The notes beneath the pieces are model-generated. The model searched no databases. It was not told the DNA's origin and worked only from the letters and a program-made list of their open reading frames with translations. 64,000 nucleotides of DNA from Coregonus clupeaformis (lineage: Eukaryota; Chordata; Actinopteri; Salmoniformes; Salmonidae), in assembly GCF_020615455.1 (NCBI RefSeq), contig NC_059199.1, positions 20,621,589 through 20,685,588 on the forward strand. The letters are read 5' to 3'. The position numbers and the translations under genes are program-made. Within the stretch, counting starts at the first letter, position 1; each line of letters opens with the position of its first letter. Below are positions 1 to 10,363 of the stretch, piece after piece.

Positions 1-458
1 GATGGACTGTTGTTTCTCTTTGCTTATTTGAACTTTTCTTGCCATAATATGGACTTGATCTTTTACCAAATAGGGCTATCTTCTGTATACCCCCCCAACT
101 TTGTCACAACACAACTGATTGGCTCAAACACATTAAGAAGGAAAGACATTTCACAAATTCACTTTTAAGAAGGCACACCTGTTAATTGAAATTCATTCCA
201 GTTGACTACCTCATGAAGCTGGTTGAGAGAGTGCCAAGAGTGTGCAAAGCTGTCATCAAGGCAAAGGGTGGCTATTTGAAGAATCACAAATATAAAATAT
301 ATTTTGATTTCTTCAACACTTTTTTGGTTACTACATGTTTCCATATGTGTTATTTCATAGTTTTGATTTCTTCACTATTTTTCTACAATGTAGAAAGTAG
401 TAAAAATAAAGAAAAACCCTTGAATGAGTAGGTGTTCTAAAACTTTTGACCGGTAGTG
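1..458 (-). mobile_element. Tc1-family transposon, terminal part (transposase off the left edge)
   Basis: This is the 5' terminal portion of a Tc1 element in reverse orientation. It matches the reverse complement of the 5' end of the element at 37038-38971, including the leader (1-200) and the long inverted repeat of about 220 bp. It ends in the terminal motif TTTTGACCGGTAGTG followed by TA. The inverted repeat contains a decayed copy of the transposase C-terminal coding end (around 200-285), as in the other copy. The transposase gene would lie beyond position 1. The family is recognised with confidence; the element is incomplete in this window. Confidence 0.85.
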
Positions 459-464
459 TATATA

Positions 465-2004
465 CAGTGGGGAGAACAAGTATTTGATACACTGCCGATT
501 TTGCAGGTTTTCCAACTTACAAAGCATGTAGAGGTCTGTAATTTTGATCATAGGTACACTTCAACTGTGAGAGACGGAATCTAAAACAAAAATCCAGAAA
601 ATCACATTTGTATGATTTTTAAGTAATTAATTTGCATTTATTGAATGACATACGTATTTGATCACCTACCAACCAGTAAGGATTCCGGCTCTCACAGACA
701 ATTAATTAGTTTTTCTTTAAGAAGCCCTCCTGTTCTCCACTCATTACCTGTATTAACTGCACCTGTTTGAACTCATTACCTGTATAAAAGACACCTGTCC
801 ACACACTCAATCAAACAGACTCCAACCTCTCTACAATGGCCAAGACCAGAGAGCTGTGTAAGGACATCAGGGATAAAATTGTAGACCTGCACAAGGCTGG
901 GATGGGCTACAGGACAATAGGCAAGCAGCTTGGTGAGAAGGCAACAACTGTTGGCGCAATTATTAGAAAATTGAAGAAGTTCAAGATGACGGTCAATCAT
1001 CCTCGGTCTGGGGCTCCATGCAAGATCTCACCTCGTGGGGCATCAATGATCATGAGGAAGGTGAGGGATCAGCCCAGAGTGAGGGACTACGCCGTCATGG
1101 ATTAAAGTCCTGCAGCGCACGCAAGGTCCCCCTGCTCAAACCAGCGCATGTCCAGGCCCGTCTGAAGTTTGCCAATGACCATCTGGATGATCCAGAGGAG
1201 GAATGGGAGAAGGTCATGTGGTCTGATGAGACAAAAATATAGCTTTTTGGTCTAATCTCCACTCGCCGTGTTTGGAGGAAGAAGAAGGATGAGTACAACC
1301 CCAAGAACACCATCCCAACCGTGAAGCATGGAGGTGGAAACATTCTTTGGGGATGCTTTTCTGCAAAGGGGACAGGACGACTGCAGCGTATGGAGGGGTG
1401 GATGGATGGGGCCATGTATCGCGAGATCTTGGCCAACAACCTCCTTCCCTCAGTAAGAGCATTGAAGATGGGTCGTGGCTGGGTCTTCCAGCATGACAAC
1501 GACCCGAAACACACAGCCAAGGCAACTAAGGAGTGGCTCCGTAAGAAGCATCTCAAGGTCCTGGAATGGCCTAGCCAGTCTCCAGACCTGAACCCAATAG
1601 AAAATATTTGGAGGGAGCTGAAAGTCCGTATTGCCCAGCGACAGCCCCGAAACCTGAAGGATCTGGAGAAGGTCTGTGTGGAGGAGTGGGCCAAAATCTC
1701 TGCTGCAGTGTGTGCAAACCTGGTCAAGACCTACAGGAAACGTATGATCTTTGTAACTGCAAACAAAGGTTTCTGTACCAAATATTAAGTTCTGCTTTTC
1801 TGATGTATCAAATACTTATGTCATGCAATAAAACGCAAATTAATTACTTACAAATCATACAATGTGATCTTCTGGATTTTTGTTTTAGATTCCGTCTCTC
1901 ACAGTTGAAGTGTACCTATGATAAAAATGACAGACCTCTACTTGCTTTGTAAGTAGGAAAACCTGCAAAATCGTCAGTGTATCAAATACTTGTTCTCTCC
2001 ACTG
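465..2004 (+). mobile_element. Tc1-family transposon, near-complete, defective
   Basis: Both ends carry the same terminal sequence, CAGTGGGGAGAACAAG on the left and its inverse on the right (one difference), with TA on both sides. A second copy of this family lies at 39009-40592 in the opposite orientation. The element abuts the Tc1 end at 1-458 with only TATATA between them. The interior holds one transposase pseudogene in plus orientation. Cut-and-paste DNA transposon; cannot encode an intact enzyme. Confidence 0.93.
836..1788 (+). pseudogene. Tc1 transposase pseudogene
   Basis: The ATG at 836 opens the typical N-terminal helix-turn-helix region (MAKTRELCKDIRDKIVDL). Compared with the sister copy at 39241-40224, roughly 75 bp are missing after residue 80 (around 1079), which destroys the frame. 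A TAG follows the DETKI motif near 1240; the same stop is present in the sister copy. Downstream the catalytic region is still readable: DNDPKHTA around 1495 and SPDLNPIENIW around 1580, giving the second Asp and the Glu of the DD34E triad. The end at TAA 1786-1788 follows the usual C-terminal tail of the family. Confidence 0.9.
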
Positions 2005-2007
2005 TAC

Positions 2008-2136
2008 AATATTTGTAGTCATACGTGATTTAATGAAAAGCAGTTAACATACCTGCCCATATGAATGAATGTAGGCCAATAGTCTGGCTATACAATATTT
2101 ATAGCGATACATGATTTCATGAAAAGCAGTAAACAT
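2008..2136. repeat. Imperfect direct repeat, about 46 bp, two copies
   Basis: The sequence CAATATTTGTAGTCATACG at 2008 and its neighbourhood recur about 84 bp later, starting CAATATTTATAGCGATACA at 2092; both continue through a shared TGATTT-ATGAAAAGCAGT-AACATAC segment. This lies in the intron upstream of the paip2b-like exon. No function is evident. Confidence 0.7.
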
Positions 2137-2526
2137 ACACATTGTTTCACGTTCTTTAATAACAGACCCATAAACACAATCATGCAATAGGCTACAGCTC
2201 GCTTCACAGTTTCCCCGGGAAACTCGAGGTATTGTAGCCTCACGCAAACGAAAGAGAAGCGGAGGAAGGAGTTTGCTTTTGCTGCGGTGTTCACTGTAAA
2301 ATATGTGTTGCTGTGATGCTTCTACATGGAACACACACACTTTAGGGAAAAACCATTCACAAACACCATGTTCTGTACAACAATGGACAGCAATCTTGTG
2401 GTTGTATAATGTAAATTAGTTTGTACAATTTGAGAGTTCTCACACTTTCCTCTCTCTCTCCTTAATCCCTCCATCACTCCACTCCTCCATCCGTCAATCT
2501 CCTCACCCCTCCATCTCTCTCTGCAG

Positions 2527-2583
2527 AGGAAAAGCAACTTGAACCCCGATGCAAAGGAGTTCGTTCCGGGAGTGAAATACTAG
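2527..2583 (+). CDS. paip2b: Last coding exon of a paip2b/paip2-like gene (PAM2 motif)
   Basis: Paip2 proteins repress translation by binding poly(A)-binding protein; their C-terminal PAM2 peptide docks on the MLLE domain of PABPC1. A long pyrimidine tract (2446-2522) ends in the acceptor CTGCAG at 2521-2526. The exon then reads 18 codons, RKSNLNPDAKEFVPGVKY, and stops at TAG 2581-2583. The PAM2 core is intact: Leu-Asn-Pro, Ala, Phe and Pro stand in the expected spacing. From memory, the mammalian proteins carry about three more residues after VKY, so this C-terminus looks slightly short. The choice of paip2b over paip2 rests on the neighbouring nagk remnant, since PAIP2B and NAGK are close in human. 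The upstream exons lie outside the window. A poly(A) signal candidate is at 4525. No break is visible in this exon. Confidence 0.78.
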   Translation, partial: RKSNLNPDAKEFVPGVKY

Positions 2584-2659
2584 GAGACTCCCTCACCCCC
2601 AGGGAGCCCAAACACTCACGCTCACATAACCTTGCAGAGACTCTGGCGGCCTCGACCGC

Positions 2660-2693
<34 letters not shown>
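2660..2693. repeat. (AC)n microsatellite
   Basis: An uninterrupted dinucleotide run of about 17 units, 77 bp after the paip2b-like stop codon, so probably within the transcribed 3' UTR. Confidence 0.97.
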
Positions 2694-2696
<3 letters not shown>

Positions 2697-3402
2697 CCAG
2701 GGTGTGTAGGTAGAAACCTGTAGGGGGGGACCTATTTTCTTGAAGCTTTTTATTTGATGTGTTTCAACTTGTAAACTAAGGGACAGGGTCGGTGTATCAG
2801 CATCAACAGAGCCCTATAGAGGGCGCTGCTGCTGCATTGACACACACTTGTGTCCCAAATGGTACCCTATTCCCTATGTGGTGCACTACTTTTGACCAGG
2901 GCCCTACCATTGTGGGCCCTGGTCTAAAGTAGTGCACTCCATAAGAAAAAGGGTGCTTTTTCGGACGCACAGAAAGGTGTACATATACAGAGAAATTGCA
3001 AACTCTTGAGATTTTCTGACTTTTCATGGTTGCCATGTTGGCACCTAAAAGTTCCATGCTAATACAACAAGCGAATTGCAAATGACCCCCTGTTCCACCA
3101 TATAGTGCACTACCTAGTAAAAATAGGGTGCCATTTTGAGATCTGCATTTATACGTTTCATGGCGGCCTTGTTGGCGCCAGAATGTTCAACAATGTTACC
3201 ATTCTAATTGGAATCCAACTAAGAATGTAATTATTGATAACGAACGACGACTGGTGCCAACATGGACGACAGTTGGCCGTTCTAGAACTCTGTATCTATG
3301 TACCTCTGGTCACAATATGACATAATTACTCTTCTGTCTCATTTCCCCTTATGACATCATCATTCATACTCGCTCTGTGTAGAGCTGTTTTTATTTCTCA
3401 TG

Positions 3403-3622
3403 GGCCTGGTTCCAAATCAATTACTCATCTCTCCTATTCCCTACACCCTTTAAACTCAACTCTTGACCTCGAAGCCAGTTCCACTGCATTTTGTCATATT
3501 TCCCTCTAATCAGGGACTGATTTAGAACTGGGACACCAGGTGAGTGCAATTAATTATCAGGTAGAACAAAAACCAGCAGGCTCCGACCCTCGTAGGGTAA
3601 GAGTTGAATACCCCTGCCCTAC
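3403..3622. repeat. Short inverted-repeat element
   Basis: The segment beginning ACTCAACTCTTGACCTCG (about 3452) and the segment TAGGGTAAGAGTTGAATACC (about 3594) form imperfect inverted ends of a non-coding element of about 200 bp. Unrelated to the palindromes around it. Probably another MITE; its family cannot be named from this copy. Confidence 0.55.
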
Positions 3623-3676
3623 ACCATTGTTCACTACCCCCTTGTGGGTGAAAAGGTTGAAGTTATATTCCCCATA

Positions 3677-3833
3677 GGCTGTGTTTACACAGGCAGCCCA
3701 ATTCCTGATATTGTTTTCTAGTAATTGGTCTTTTGACCAATCACATCAGATATTTTTCAGAGCTGATCTGATTGGTCAGAAGACCAATTAGTGAAAAAAA
3801 TATCAGAATTGGGCTGCCTGTGTAAACGCAGCC
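3677..3833. repeat. Palindromic MITE, about 155 bp
   Basis: The arm GTGTTTACACAGGCAGCCCAATT at 3679 is matched in inverse at 3809-3832 (GGGCTGCCTGTGTAAACGC). Inside, AATTGGTCTTTTGACCAATC and its inverse flank the centre, so almost the whole element can fold back. It lacks coding sequence. The arms are longer than in simple TIR elements, which suggests a foldback element. Confidence 0.85.
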
Positions 3834-5007
3834 ATATCGTCCTACTTTTAACCAGAACCTGGAGTCCTGGTCAAAAGTAGTACTATACAGGGTATCATTT
3901 GAGGTGTCACGTGATGGGGTGCATGGGTTAGGGTATTGGTGTTTGGTTTGTAACTAGGCCGTTCTCTGGCATGCGTTTCAAATGGCACCCTATTCCCTTA
4001 TAGTGCACTACTTTTGACCTGGGCTCTGGTCAAAAGTAATGCACTAAATAGGGAATGGGTGCCATTTGGGACATTACCTCTCTATCTCAGTACTGAAAGA
4101 ATGGAAGCAGCATGTTGAACTCTGTTGGATCAATAATGTTGATCAACACATCAGGTTTATCTGTTAAAATCAATCTCCTCTTTTGTTTTTTGAGGAGCAA
4201 GGTGTTTTGTGTCTCTTGGGTTGCCGTAGCCTGTGGTGAAAACGGGAATGGATGTGTGTCCCAAATGGAACCCTATGCCCTTATATAGTGCCCTACTGTT
4301 AACCAGGGCCCATAGTGCTCCCTATGAGCTCTCAAAAGGGGGGACTCTAAAACTGAATGGGGACTTGAGTTCGGGTTGACCAACCACAGGCCACGTGCAC
4401 CCTGGGTCAACCAATAGGAATTGTCCGCCAGGTGGATTTACATGAAAATAATTGTGATTTTCAGTTGAAAAAGTCCTGATGACCCAAAGTATGAATTTCA
4501 TTACAAAAAGGAGGAAAAATATATGAATAAACATTTTAAACTGTCTGGTGGTTGTTAATTTTTTTGGGGTCAAATTGTTAAATCAGCGATTTGATAAACG
4601 TCCTTATTTTACCTCAAGGAAAGGATGGAGGTAAAGAAAATGGGAAAGGAGGGCCATTCAAATCAAATCAATTTGTATTTGTCACATACACGTGTTTAGC
4701 AGATGTTATAGCGGGTGTAGCGAAATGCTTGTGCTTCTAGCTCCGACAGTGCAGTAATATCTAACAATTTCACAACATATACCCAATACACACAAAAAGT
4801 AAGGAATGGGATTTAAGAATATATACATATATGGACAAGCAATGACAGAGCGGCATGGACTAAGATACAGAAGGATATTATCGAATAGAATGCAGTGTAT
4901 ACATATGAGATGAGTAGTGCAAGATATGTAAACATTATTAAAGTGACTATTGTTCCATTTCTTAAAGTGGCCAGTGATTTCAATAGGCAGCAGCAGCCTC
5001 TAATGTG

Positions 5008-5973
5008 CTAGTGATGGCTATTTAACAGTCTGATGGCCTTGAGATAGAAGCTGTTTTTCATTATCTCGGTCCCAGCTTTGATGCACCTGTACTGACCTCG
5101 CCTTCTGGATGATAGCGGGGTGAACAGGCAGTGGCTCGGGTGGTTGATGTCCTTGATGATCTTTTTGGCCTTCCTGTGACACCGGGTGCTGTATGTGTCT
5201 TGGAGGGCGGGTAGTTTGCCCCCGGTAATGCGTTCGGCAGACCGCACCACCCTCTGGAGAGCCCTGCGGTTGTGGGCGGTGCAGTTGCCGTACCAGGCGG
5301 TGATACAGCCCGACAGGATGCTCTCAATTGTGCATCTGTAAAAGTTTGTGAGGGTTTTAGGTGATAAGCCAGATTTCTTCAACCTCCTGAGGTTGAAGAT
5401 GCTCTGTTGTGCCTTCTTCACCACACTGTCTGCGTGGGTGGACCATTTCAGTTTGTCGGTGATGTGTATGCCAAGGAACTTGAAGCTTTCCACCTTCTCC
5501 ACTGCGGTCCCGTCTATGTTGATAGGGGGGTGCACCCTCTGCTGTTTCCTGAAGTCCACGATCATCTCCTTTGTTTTGTTGATGTTGATTGAGAGGTTAT
5601 TTTCCTGGCACCACACTCTCAGAGCCCTCACCTCCTCCCTGTAGGTGGTCTCGTCATTGTTGGTAATCAAGCCTACTACTGTTGTGTCGTCTGCAAACTT
5701 GATGATTGAGTTGGAGGCGTGCTTGGCCACGCAGTCATGGGTGAACAGGGAGTACAGGAGGGGGCTGAGCACGCACCCTTGTGGGGCCCCAGTGTTGAGG
5801 ATCAGCGAAGTGGAGATGTTGTTTCCTACCTTCACCACCTGGGGCCGGCCCGTCAGGAAGTCCAGGACCCAGTTGCACAGGGCGAGGTTCAGACCCAGGG
5901 CCTCGAGCCTAATGATGAGCTTGGAGGGTACTATGGTGTTGAATGCTGAGCTATAGTCAATGAACAGCATTCT
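5008..5973 (-). pseudogene. LINE reverse transcriptase, C-terminal part
   Basis: Open frame with the reverse transcriptase palm and the C-terminal region of a Rex1-like LINE. Visible motifs in order: FIDYSSAFNTI (first catalytic Asp block), GAPQGCVLSPLLYSLF, then FADDTTVVGLI (catalytic FADD), ESFKFLGIHI, and the C-terminal CITAWYGNCTAHNRRALQ region, ending at the TGA of 5008. It is interrupted upstream at 5974 by the Tc1-like insertion; coding sequence continues at 7561. No stop lies inside this part. Confidence 0.9.
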
Positions 5974-5975
5974 TA

Positions 5976-7558
5976 CACTGCTCAAACAAATAAAGGGAAC
6001 ACTCAAATAACACATCCTAGATCTGAATGAATGAAATAATCTTATTAAATACTTTTTTCTTTACATAGTTGAATGTGCTGACAACAAAATCACACAAAAA
6101 TTATCAATGGAAATCAAATGTATCAACCCATGGAGGTCTGGATTTGGAGTCCCCCTCAAAATTAAAGTGGAAAACCACACTACAGGCTGATCCAACTTTG
6201 ATGTAATGTCCTTAAAACAAGTCAAAATGAGGCTAAGTAGTGTGTGTGGCCTCCACGTGCCTGTATGACCTCCCTACAACGCCTGGGCATGCTCCTGATG
6301 AGGTGGCGGATGGTCTCCTGAGGGATCTCCTCCCAGACCTGGACTAAAGCATCCACCAACTCCTGGACAGTCTGTGGTGCAACGTGGCGTTGGTGGATGG
6401 AGCGAGACATGATGTCCCAGATGTACTCAATTGGATTCAGGTCTGGGGAACGGGCGGGCCAGTCCATAGCATCAATGCCTTCCTCTTGCAGGAACTGCTG
6501 ACACACTCCAGCCACATGAGGTCTAGCATTGTCTTGCTTTAGGAGGAACCCAGGGCCAACCGCACCAGCATATGGTCTCACAAGGGGTCTGAGGATCTCA
6601 TCTCGGTACCTAATGGCAGTCAGGCTACCTCTGGCGAGCACATGGAGGGCTGTGCGGCCCCCCAAAGAAATGCCACCCCACACCATGACTGACCCACCGC
6701 CAAACCGGTCATGCTGGAGGATGTTGCAGGCAGCAGAACGTTCTCCACGCCGTCTCCAGACTCTGTCACGTCTGTCACTTGTGCTCAGTGTGAACCTGCT
6801 TTCATCTGTGAAGAGCACAGGGCGCCAGTGGCGAATTTGCCAATCTTGGTGTTCTCTGGCAAATGCCAAACGTCCTGCACGGTGTTGGGCTGTAAGCACA
6901 ACCCCCCACCTGTGGACGTCGGGCCCCTCATACCACCCTCATGGAGTCTGTTTCTGACCGTTTGAGCAGACACATGCACATTTGTGGCCTGCTGGAGGTC
7001 ATTTTGCAGGACTCTGGCAGTGCTCCTCCTGCTCCTCCTTGCACAAAGGCGGAGGTAGCAGTCCTGCTGCTGGGTTGTTGCCCTCCTACGGCCTCCTCCA
7101 CGTCTCCTGATGTACTGGCCTGTCTCCTGGTAGCGCCTCCATGCTCTGGACACTACGCTGACAGACACAGCAAACCTTCTTGCCACAGCTCGCATTGATG
7201 TGCCATCCTGGATGTGCTGCACTACCTGAGCCACTTGTGTGGGTTGTAGACTCCGTCTCATGCTACCACTAGAGTGAAAGCACCACCAGCATTCAAAAGT
7301 GACCAAAACATCAGCCAGGAAGCATAGGAACTGAGAAGTGGTCTGTGGTCACCAGCTGCAAAACCAGTCCTTTATTGGGGGTGTCTTGCTAATTGCCTAT
7401 AATTTCCACCTGTTGTCTATTCCATTTGCACAACAGCATGTGAAATGTATTGTCAATCAGTGTTGCTTCCTAAGTGGACAGTTTGATTTCACAGAAGTGT
7501 GATTGACTTGGAGTTACATTGTGTTGTTTAAGTGTTCCCTTTATTTTTTTGAGCAGTG
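5976..7558 (-). mobile_element. Tc1-like transposon inserted in the LINE
   Basis: The ends are inverted repeats: CACTGCTCAAACAAATAAAG on the left and its near inverse TTTATTTTTTTGAGCAGTG on the right. TA lies on both sides (5974-5975 and 7559-7560), and removing the element with one TA rejoins the LINE reading. Length 1583 bp, a normal size for Tc1. One minus-strand transposase relic fills the centre. Its TIRs and protein differ strongly from the other Tc1 families here and are closest to the element at 40633-43890. Confidence 0.95.
6222..7261 (-). pseudogene. Tc1-like transposase with one frameshift
   Basis: The start at the ATG of 7261 (MRRSLQPTQVAQVVQ) gives an N-terminal helix-turn-helix segment with an Arg-rich linker (RRRGGGRRRA). 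A one-base shift near 6900, in the C/G-run around position 6901, moves the reading from the first frame into that of LTAQHRAGRLAFAREH. The catalytic part is otherwise complete: LFTDESRFTL (first Asp), LKQDNARPHVAG (second Asp) and SPDLNPIEYIWD (Glu, 34 residues later). It ends at the stop of 6222 with GGHTHYLASF. One indel separates it from an open frame of about 345 codons. Confidence 0.9.
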
Positions 7559-7560
7559 TA

Positions 7561-8140
7561 CATAGGTATTCCTCTTGTCCAGATGGGATAGGGCAGTGTG
7601 CAGTGTGATGGCAATTGCATCATCTGTGGATCTATTGGGGTGGTAAGCAAATTGAATATGATCCTTGACTAGTCTCTCAAAGCACTTCATGATGACAGAG
7701 GTGAGTGCTACAGGGCGATAGTCATTTAGTTCAGTTACCTTTGCTTTCTTGGGTACAGGAACAATGGTGGCCCTCTTGAAGCATGTGGGAACAGCAGACT
7801 GGGAAAGGGAGAGATTGAATATGTCCATGAACACACCAGCCAGCTGGTCTGCGCATGCTCTGAGGACGCGGCTAGGGATGCTGTCTGGGCTGGCAGCCTT
7901 GCGGGGGTTAACATGCTTAAATGTCTTAATCACGTCGGCCATGGAGAAGGAGAGGCCACAGTCCTTGGTAGTGGGCCTCGTCAGTGGCACTGTGTTATCC
8001 TCAAAGCGGGCGAAGAAGGTGTTTAGCTTGTCTGGAAGCGAGACGTCGGTGTCGGCGACGTGGCTGGTTTTCTTTTTGTAGTCCGTGATTGTCTGTAGAC
8101 CCTGCCACATACGTCTCGTGTCTGAGCCGTTGAATTCCAA
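7561..8140 (-). pseudogene. LINE reverse transcriptase, N-terminal part
   Basis: The same LINE as 5008-5973, upstream of the Tc1-like insertion. It reads on the minus strand through a linker (MWQGLQTITDYKKKTSHV) into the start of the reverse transcriptase: SPDSIPSRVLRACADQLAGV, then PVPKKAKVTELNDYRPVALT, then QFAYHPNRSTDDAI. The frame is open to the insertion point. The endonuclease domain is missing because the element is 5'-truncated at about 8140. Confidence 0.88.
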
Positions 8141-9284
8141 GACATTTAAATGCTTCCCCTTAAACCACTTGAGTGTTGCTTTAGCATTATGCTTAGGGTC
8201 ATTGTCCTGCTGGAAGGTGATCTCCGTCCCAGTCTCAAATCTCTGGAAGACTGAAACAGGTTCAATTCCTTCAATTCTGACCAGTTTCCCAGTCCCTGCC
8301 GATTAAAAATATCCCCACAGCATGATGCTGCCACCACCCTGCTTCACTGGATGGTGTTCTCGGGGTGATGAGAGGTGTTGGGTTTGCGCCAGACATAGTG
8401 TTTTCCTTATTGGCCAAAATGCTCAATTTTAGTCTCATCTGACTAGAGTACCTTCTTCCATATGTTTGGGGAGTCTCCCACATGCCTTTTGGCGACCACC
8501 AAACGTGTTTGCTTATTTTTTTCTTTAAGCAATGGCTTTTTTCTGGCCACTCTTCTGTAAAGCCCAGCTCTGTGGAGTGTACGGCTTAAAGTGGTCCTAT
8601 GGACAGATACTCCAATCTCCGCTGTGGAGCTTTGCAGCTCCTTCAGGGTTATCTTTGGTCTCTTTGTTGCCTCTGATTAATGCCGTCCTTGCCTGGTCCG
8701 TGAGTTTTGGTGGGCGGCCCTCTCTTGGCAGGTTTGTTGTGGTGCCATATTCTTTCAATTAAAAAAAAATTGATTTAATGGTGCTCCGTGGGATGTTCAA
8801 AGTTTCAGATATTTTTTTATAACCCAAACCTGATCTGTACTTCTCCACAACTTTGTCCCTGACCTGTCTGGAGAGCTCCTTGGTCTTCATGGTGCCGCTT
8901 GCTTGGTGGTGCCCCTTGCTTAGTGGTGTTGCGGACTCTGGGGCCTTTCAGAACAGGTGCATATATACTGAGATCATGTGACAGATCATGTGACACTTAG
9001 ATTGCACACAGGTGGACTTTATTTAACGAATTATGTGACTTCTGAAGGTAATTGGTTGCACCAGATCTTATTTAGGGGCTTCATAGCAAAGGGGGTGAAT
9101 ACATATGCACGCACCACTTTTCCGTTATTTATTTTTTAGAATTCTTTGAAACAAGTTATTTTTTTCATTTCACTTCACCAATTTGATTTATTTTGTGTAT
9201 GTCCATTACATGAAATCCAAATAAATATCAATTTAAATTACAGGTTGTAATGCCAAGGGGAATTAATACTTTTGCAAGGCACTG
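8141..9284 (-). mobile_element. Tc1-family relic (5' half)
   Basis: The right end is a Tc1 terminus (CTTTTGCAAGGCACTG then TA at 9285). Degraded transposase coding sequence follows on the minus strand from about 8900 to 8141; readable fragments include WETPQTYGRRYSSQMRLKLS and the GWWQHHAVGIF block that corresponds to the GGGSIMLWG motif of intact Tc1. The left half, with the last catalytic block and the left TIR, is absent, replaced by the LINE. Many stops and shifts; an old copy. Confidence 0.8.
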
Positions 9285-9474
9285 TATAAGAGGCTGCTCT
9301 GTTCTACATCATCACTGCCAATATTACATCATTGGATACATGGACCTTCCTTCTACAACCTACTCAAAGATAATTGAGAGGTTTTGGAGTTATTATTCCA
9401 AAAGTTTATGGAGAAATGTATTGTAGAACAGCCCTGATTTTATTTTATTTTATGCAGAATAAGGAAGTGCGGTG

Positions 9475-9480
9475 TTTATT
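9475..9480 (-). promoter_or_regulatory. Poly(A) signal candidate of the minus-strand host gene
   Basis: AATAAA on the minus strand, about 150 bp downstream of the stop codon of the exon at 9633-9689. Its position fits a short 3' UTR ending near 9455. Confidence 0.45.
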
Positions 9481-9632
9481 GAAATAATGCATGTATATCT
9501 TCAGCAAAATTGTTAATTTAACTGTTTATTTGTGATAATTTGCAATAGAAAAAACTGGTTGAGATAAAAAAAATATATAGATTCAACTTGAAAGATGATG
9601 AAGATAAAGTTAAATATGATGATGGTGGCTAG

Positions 9633-9689
9633 TCAGCGACTGTTATACTGGTAGTACTCCGGGCAGGTCTTGGGGCGGGACATGAGCGT
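9633..9689 (-). CDS. Candidate terminal exon of an unrecognised host gene
   Basis: On the minus strand a pyrimidine tract (TTCTTATTCATCCTCTTC) ends in ACCAG, followed by an exon that reads TLMSRPKTCPEYQYNSR and then TGA. A second frame reads DAHVPPQDLPGVPV and stops at TAA; that frame would follow in phase after the exon at 54659-54787, which ends with one spare base. A poly(A) signal stands 150 bp downstream. The sequence does not match any of the repeats in the window. I do not recognise the protein. It is convergent to the paip2b-like gene. The call rests on splice signals and composition only. Confidence 0.45.
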   Translation of the reverse strand, partial: TLMSRPKTCPEYYQYNSR

Positions 9690-10363
9690 CTGGTGAAGAA
9701 GAGGATGAATAAGAAAAACTGATGGGCTGCACCTGAAAAGGCACCTTATTCGCTACATAGTGCACACAAAATTTATTGAGTCAATAAGTATTCAACCCCT
9801 ATGATAATGCAAGCCTAAATAAGTTGTGCTTAACATAAGCTGTTGCATGGACTCACTGTTGTGTGCAATAATAGTGTTTAACATGATTTTTTTTCCCTCA
9901 TCTCTGAACCCCACACATACAATTATCTGTAAGGTCCCTCAGTCGATCAATGAATTTCAAACAGATTCAACCACAAAGACCAGGGAGGTTTTCCCATGTC
10001 TCGAAAAAGGACACCTATTGGTAAGCAGATGGTGTACACTTTAGATGGTGTATCAATACACCCAGTCACTACAAAGATACGTGTCCATCCGAACTCAGTT
10101 GCCGGAAGGAAACTGCTCATGGATTTCACCATGAAGCCAATAGTGTCTTTAAAACAGTTACAGATAGGGGAAAATGTACAATGGATCAGCAACATTGTAG
10201 TTATTCCACAATACCAAACTAATTGACAGAGTGAAAAGATGGAAGCTTGTACAGAATACAAATATTCCAAAACATGCATCCTGTTTGCAACAAGGCACTA
10301 AAGTAATACTACAAAAAATGTGGCAAAGCAATTAACTGTTTCCTAAATACAAAGTGTTATATT

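Larger units (their letters stand above)
2849..4320. repeat. Cluster of palindromic foldback repeats (MITE-like)
   Basis: At least five copies or half copies of one palindromic unit lie here: 2849-2965, 3085-3150, 3840-3905, 3978-4073 and 4257-4320. The unit reads CAAATGGCACCCTATTCCC, then TAGTGCACTACTTTTGACC, and then the reverse complement of both arms. The copy at 3978-4073 is the best preserved, with near-perfect arms of about 45 bp. No coding capacity. Typical of small non-autonomous DNA elements common in salmonids. The cluster probably sits in the paip2b 3' UTR or just beyond it. Confidence 0.85.
4659..8140 (-). mobile_element. Rex1/RSg-1-like LINE, 5'-truncated, split by a Tc1-like element
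   Basis: A non-LTR retrotransposon on the minus strand. Its 3' end is at about 4659, where the plus strand reads CAAATCAAATCAATTTGTA, the inverse of the tail AATAAAATTGATTTGATTT seen in the sister copy at 15450. The 3' UTR covers 4659-5007 and the reverse transcriptase coding part covers 5008-5973 and 7561-8140. Between them a Tc1-like element (5976-7558) is inserted with a clean TA duplication. The 5' end is lost at 8140, where the sequence passes straight into a Tc1 relic. Four members of this LINE family occur in the window. Confidence 0.9.

Noticed and set aside
1095..1727. A 210-codon minus-strand frame over the first Tc1
   Set aside because: Antisense of the transposase; no domain.
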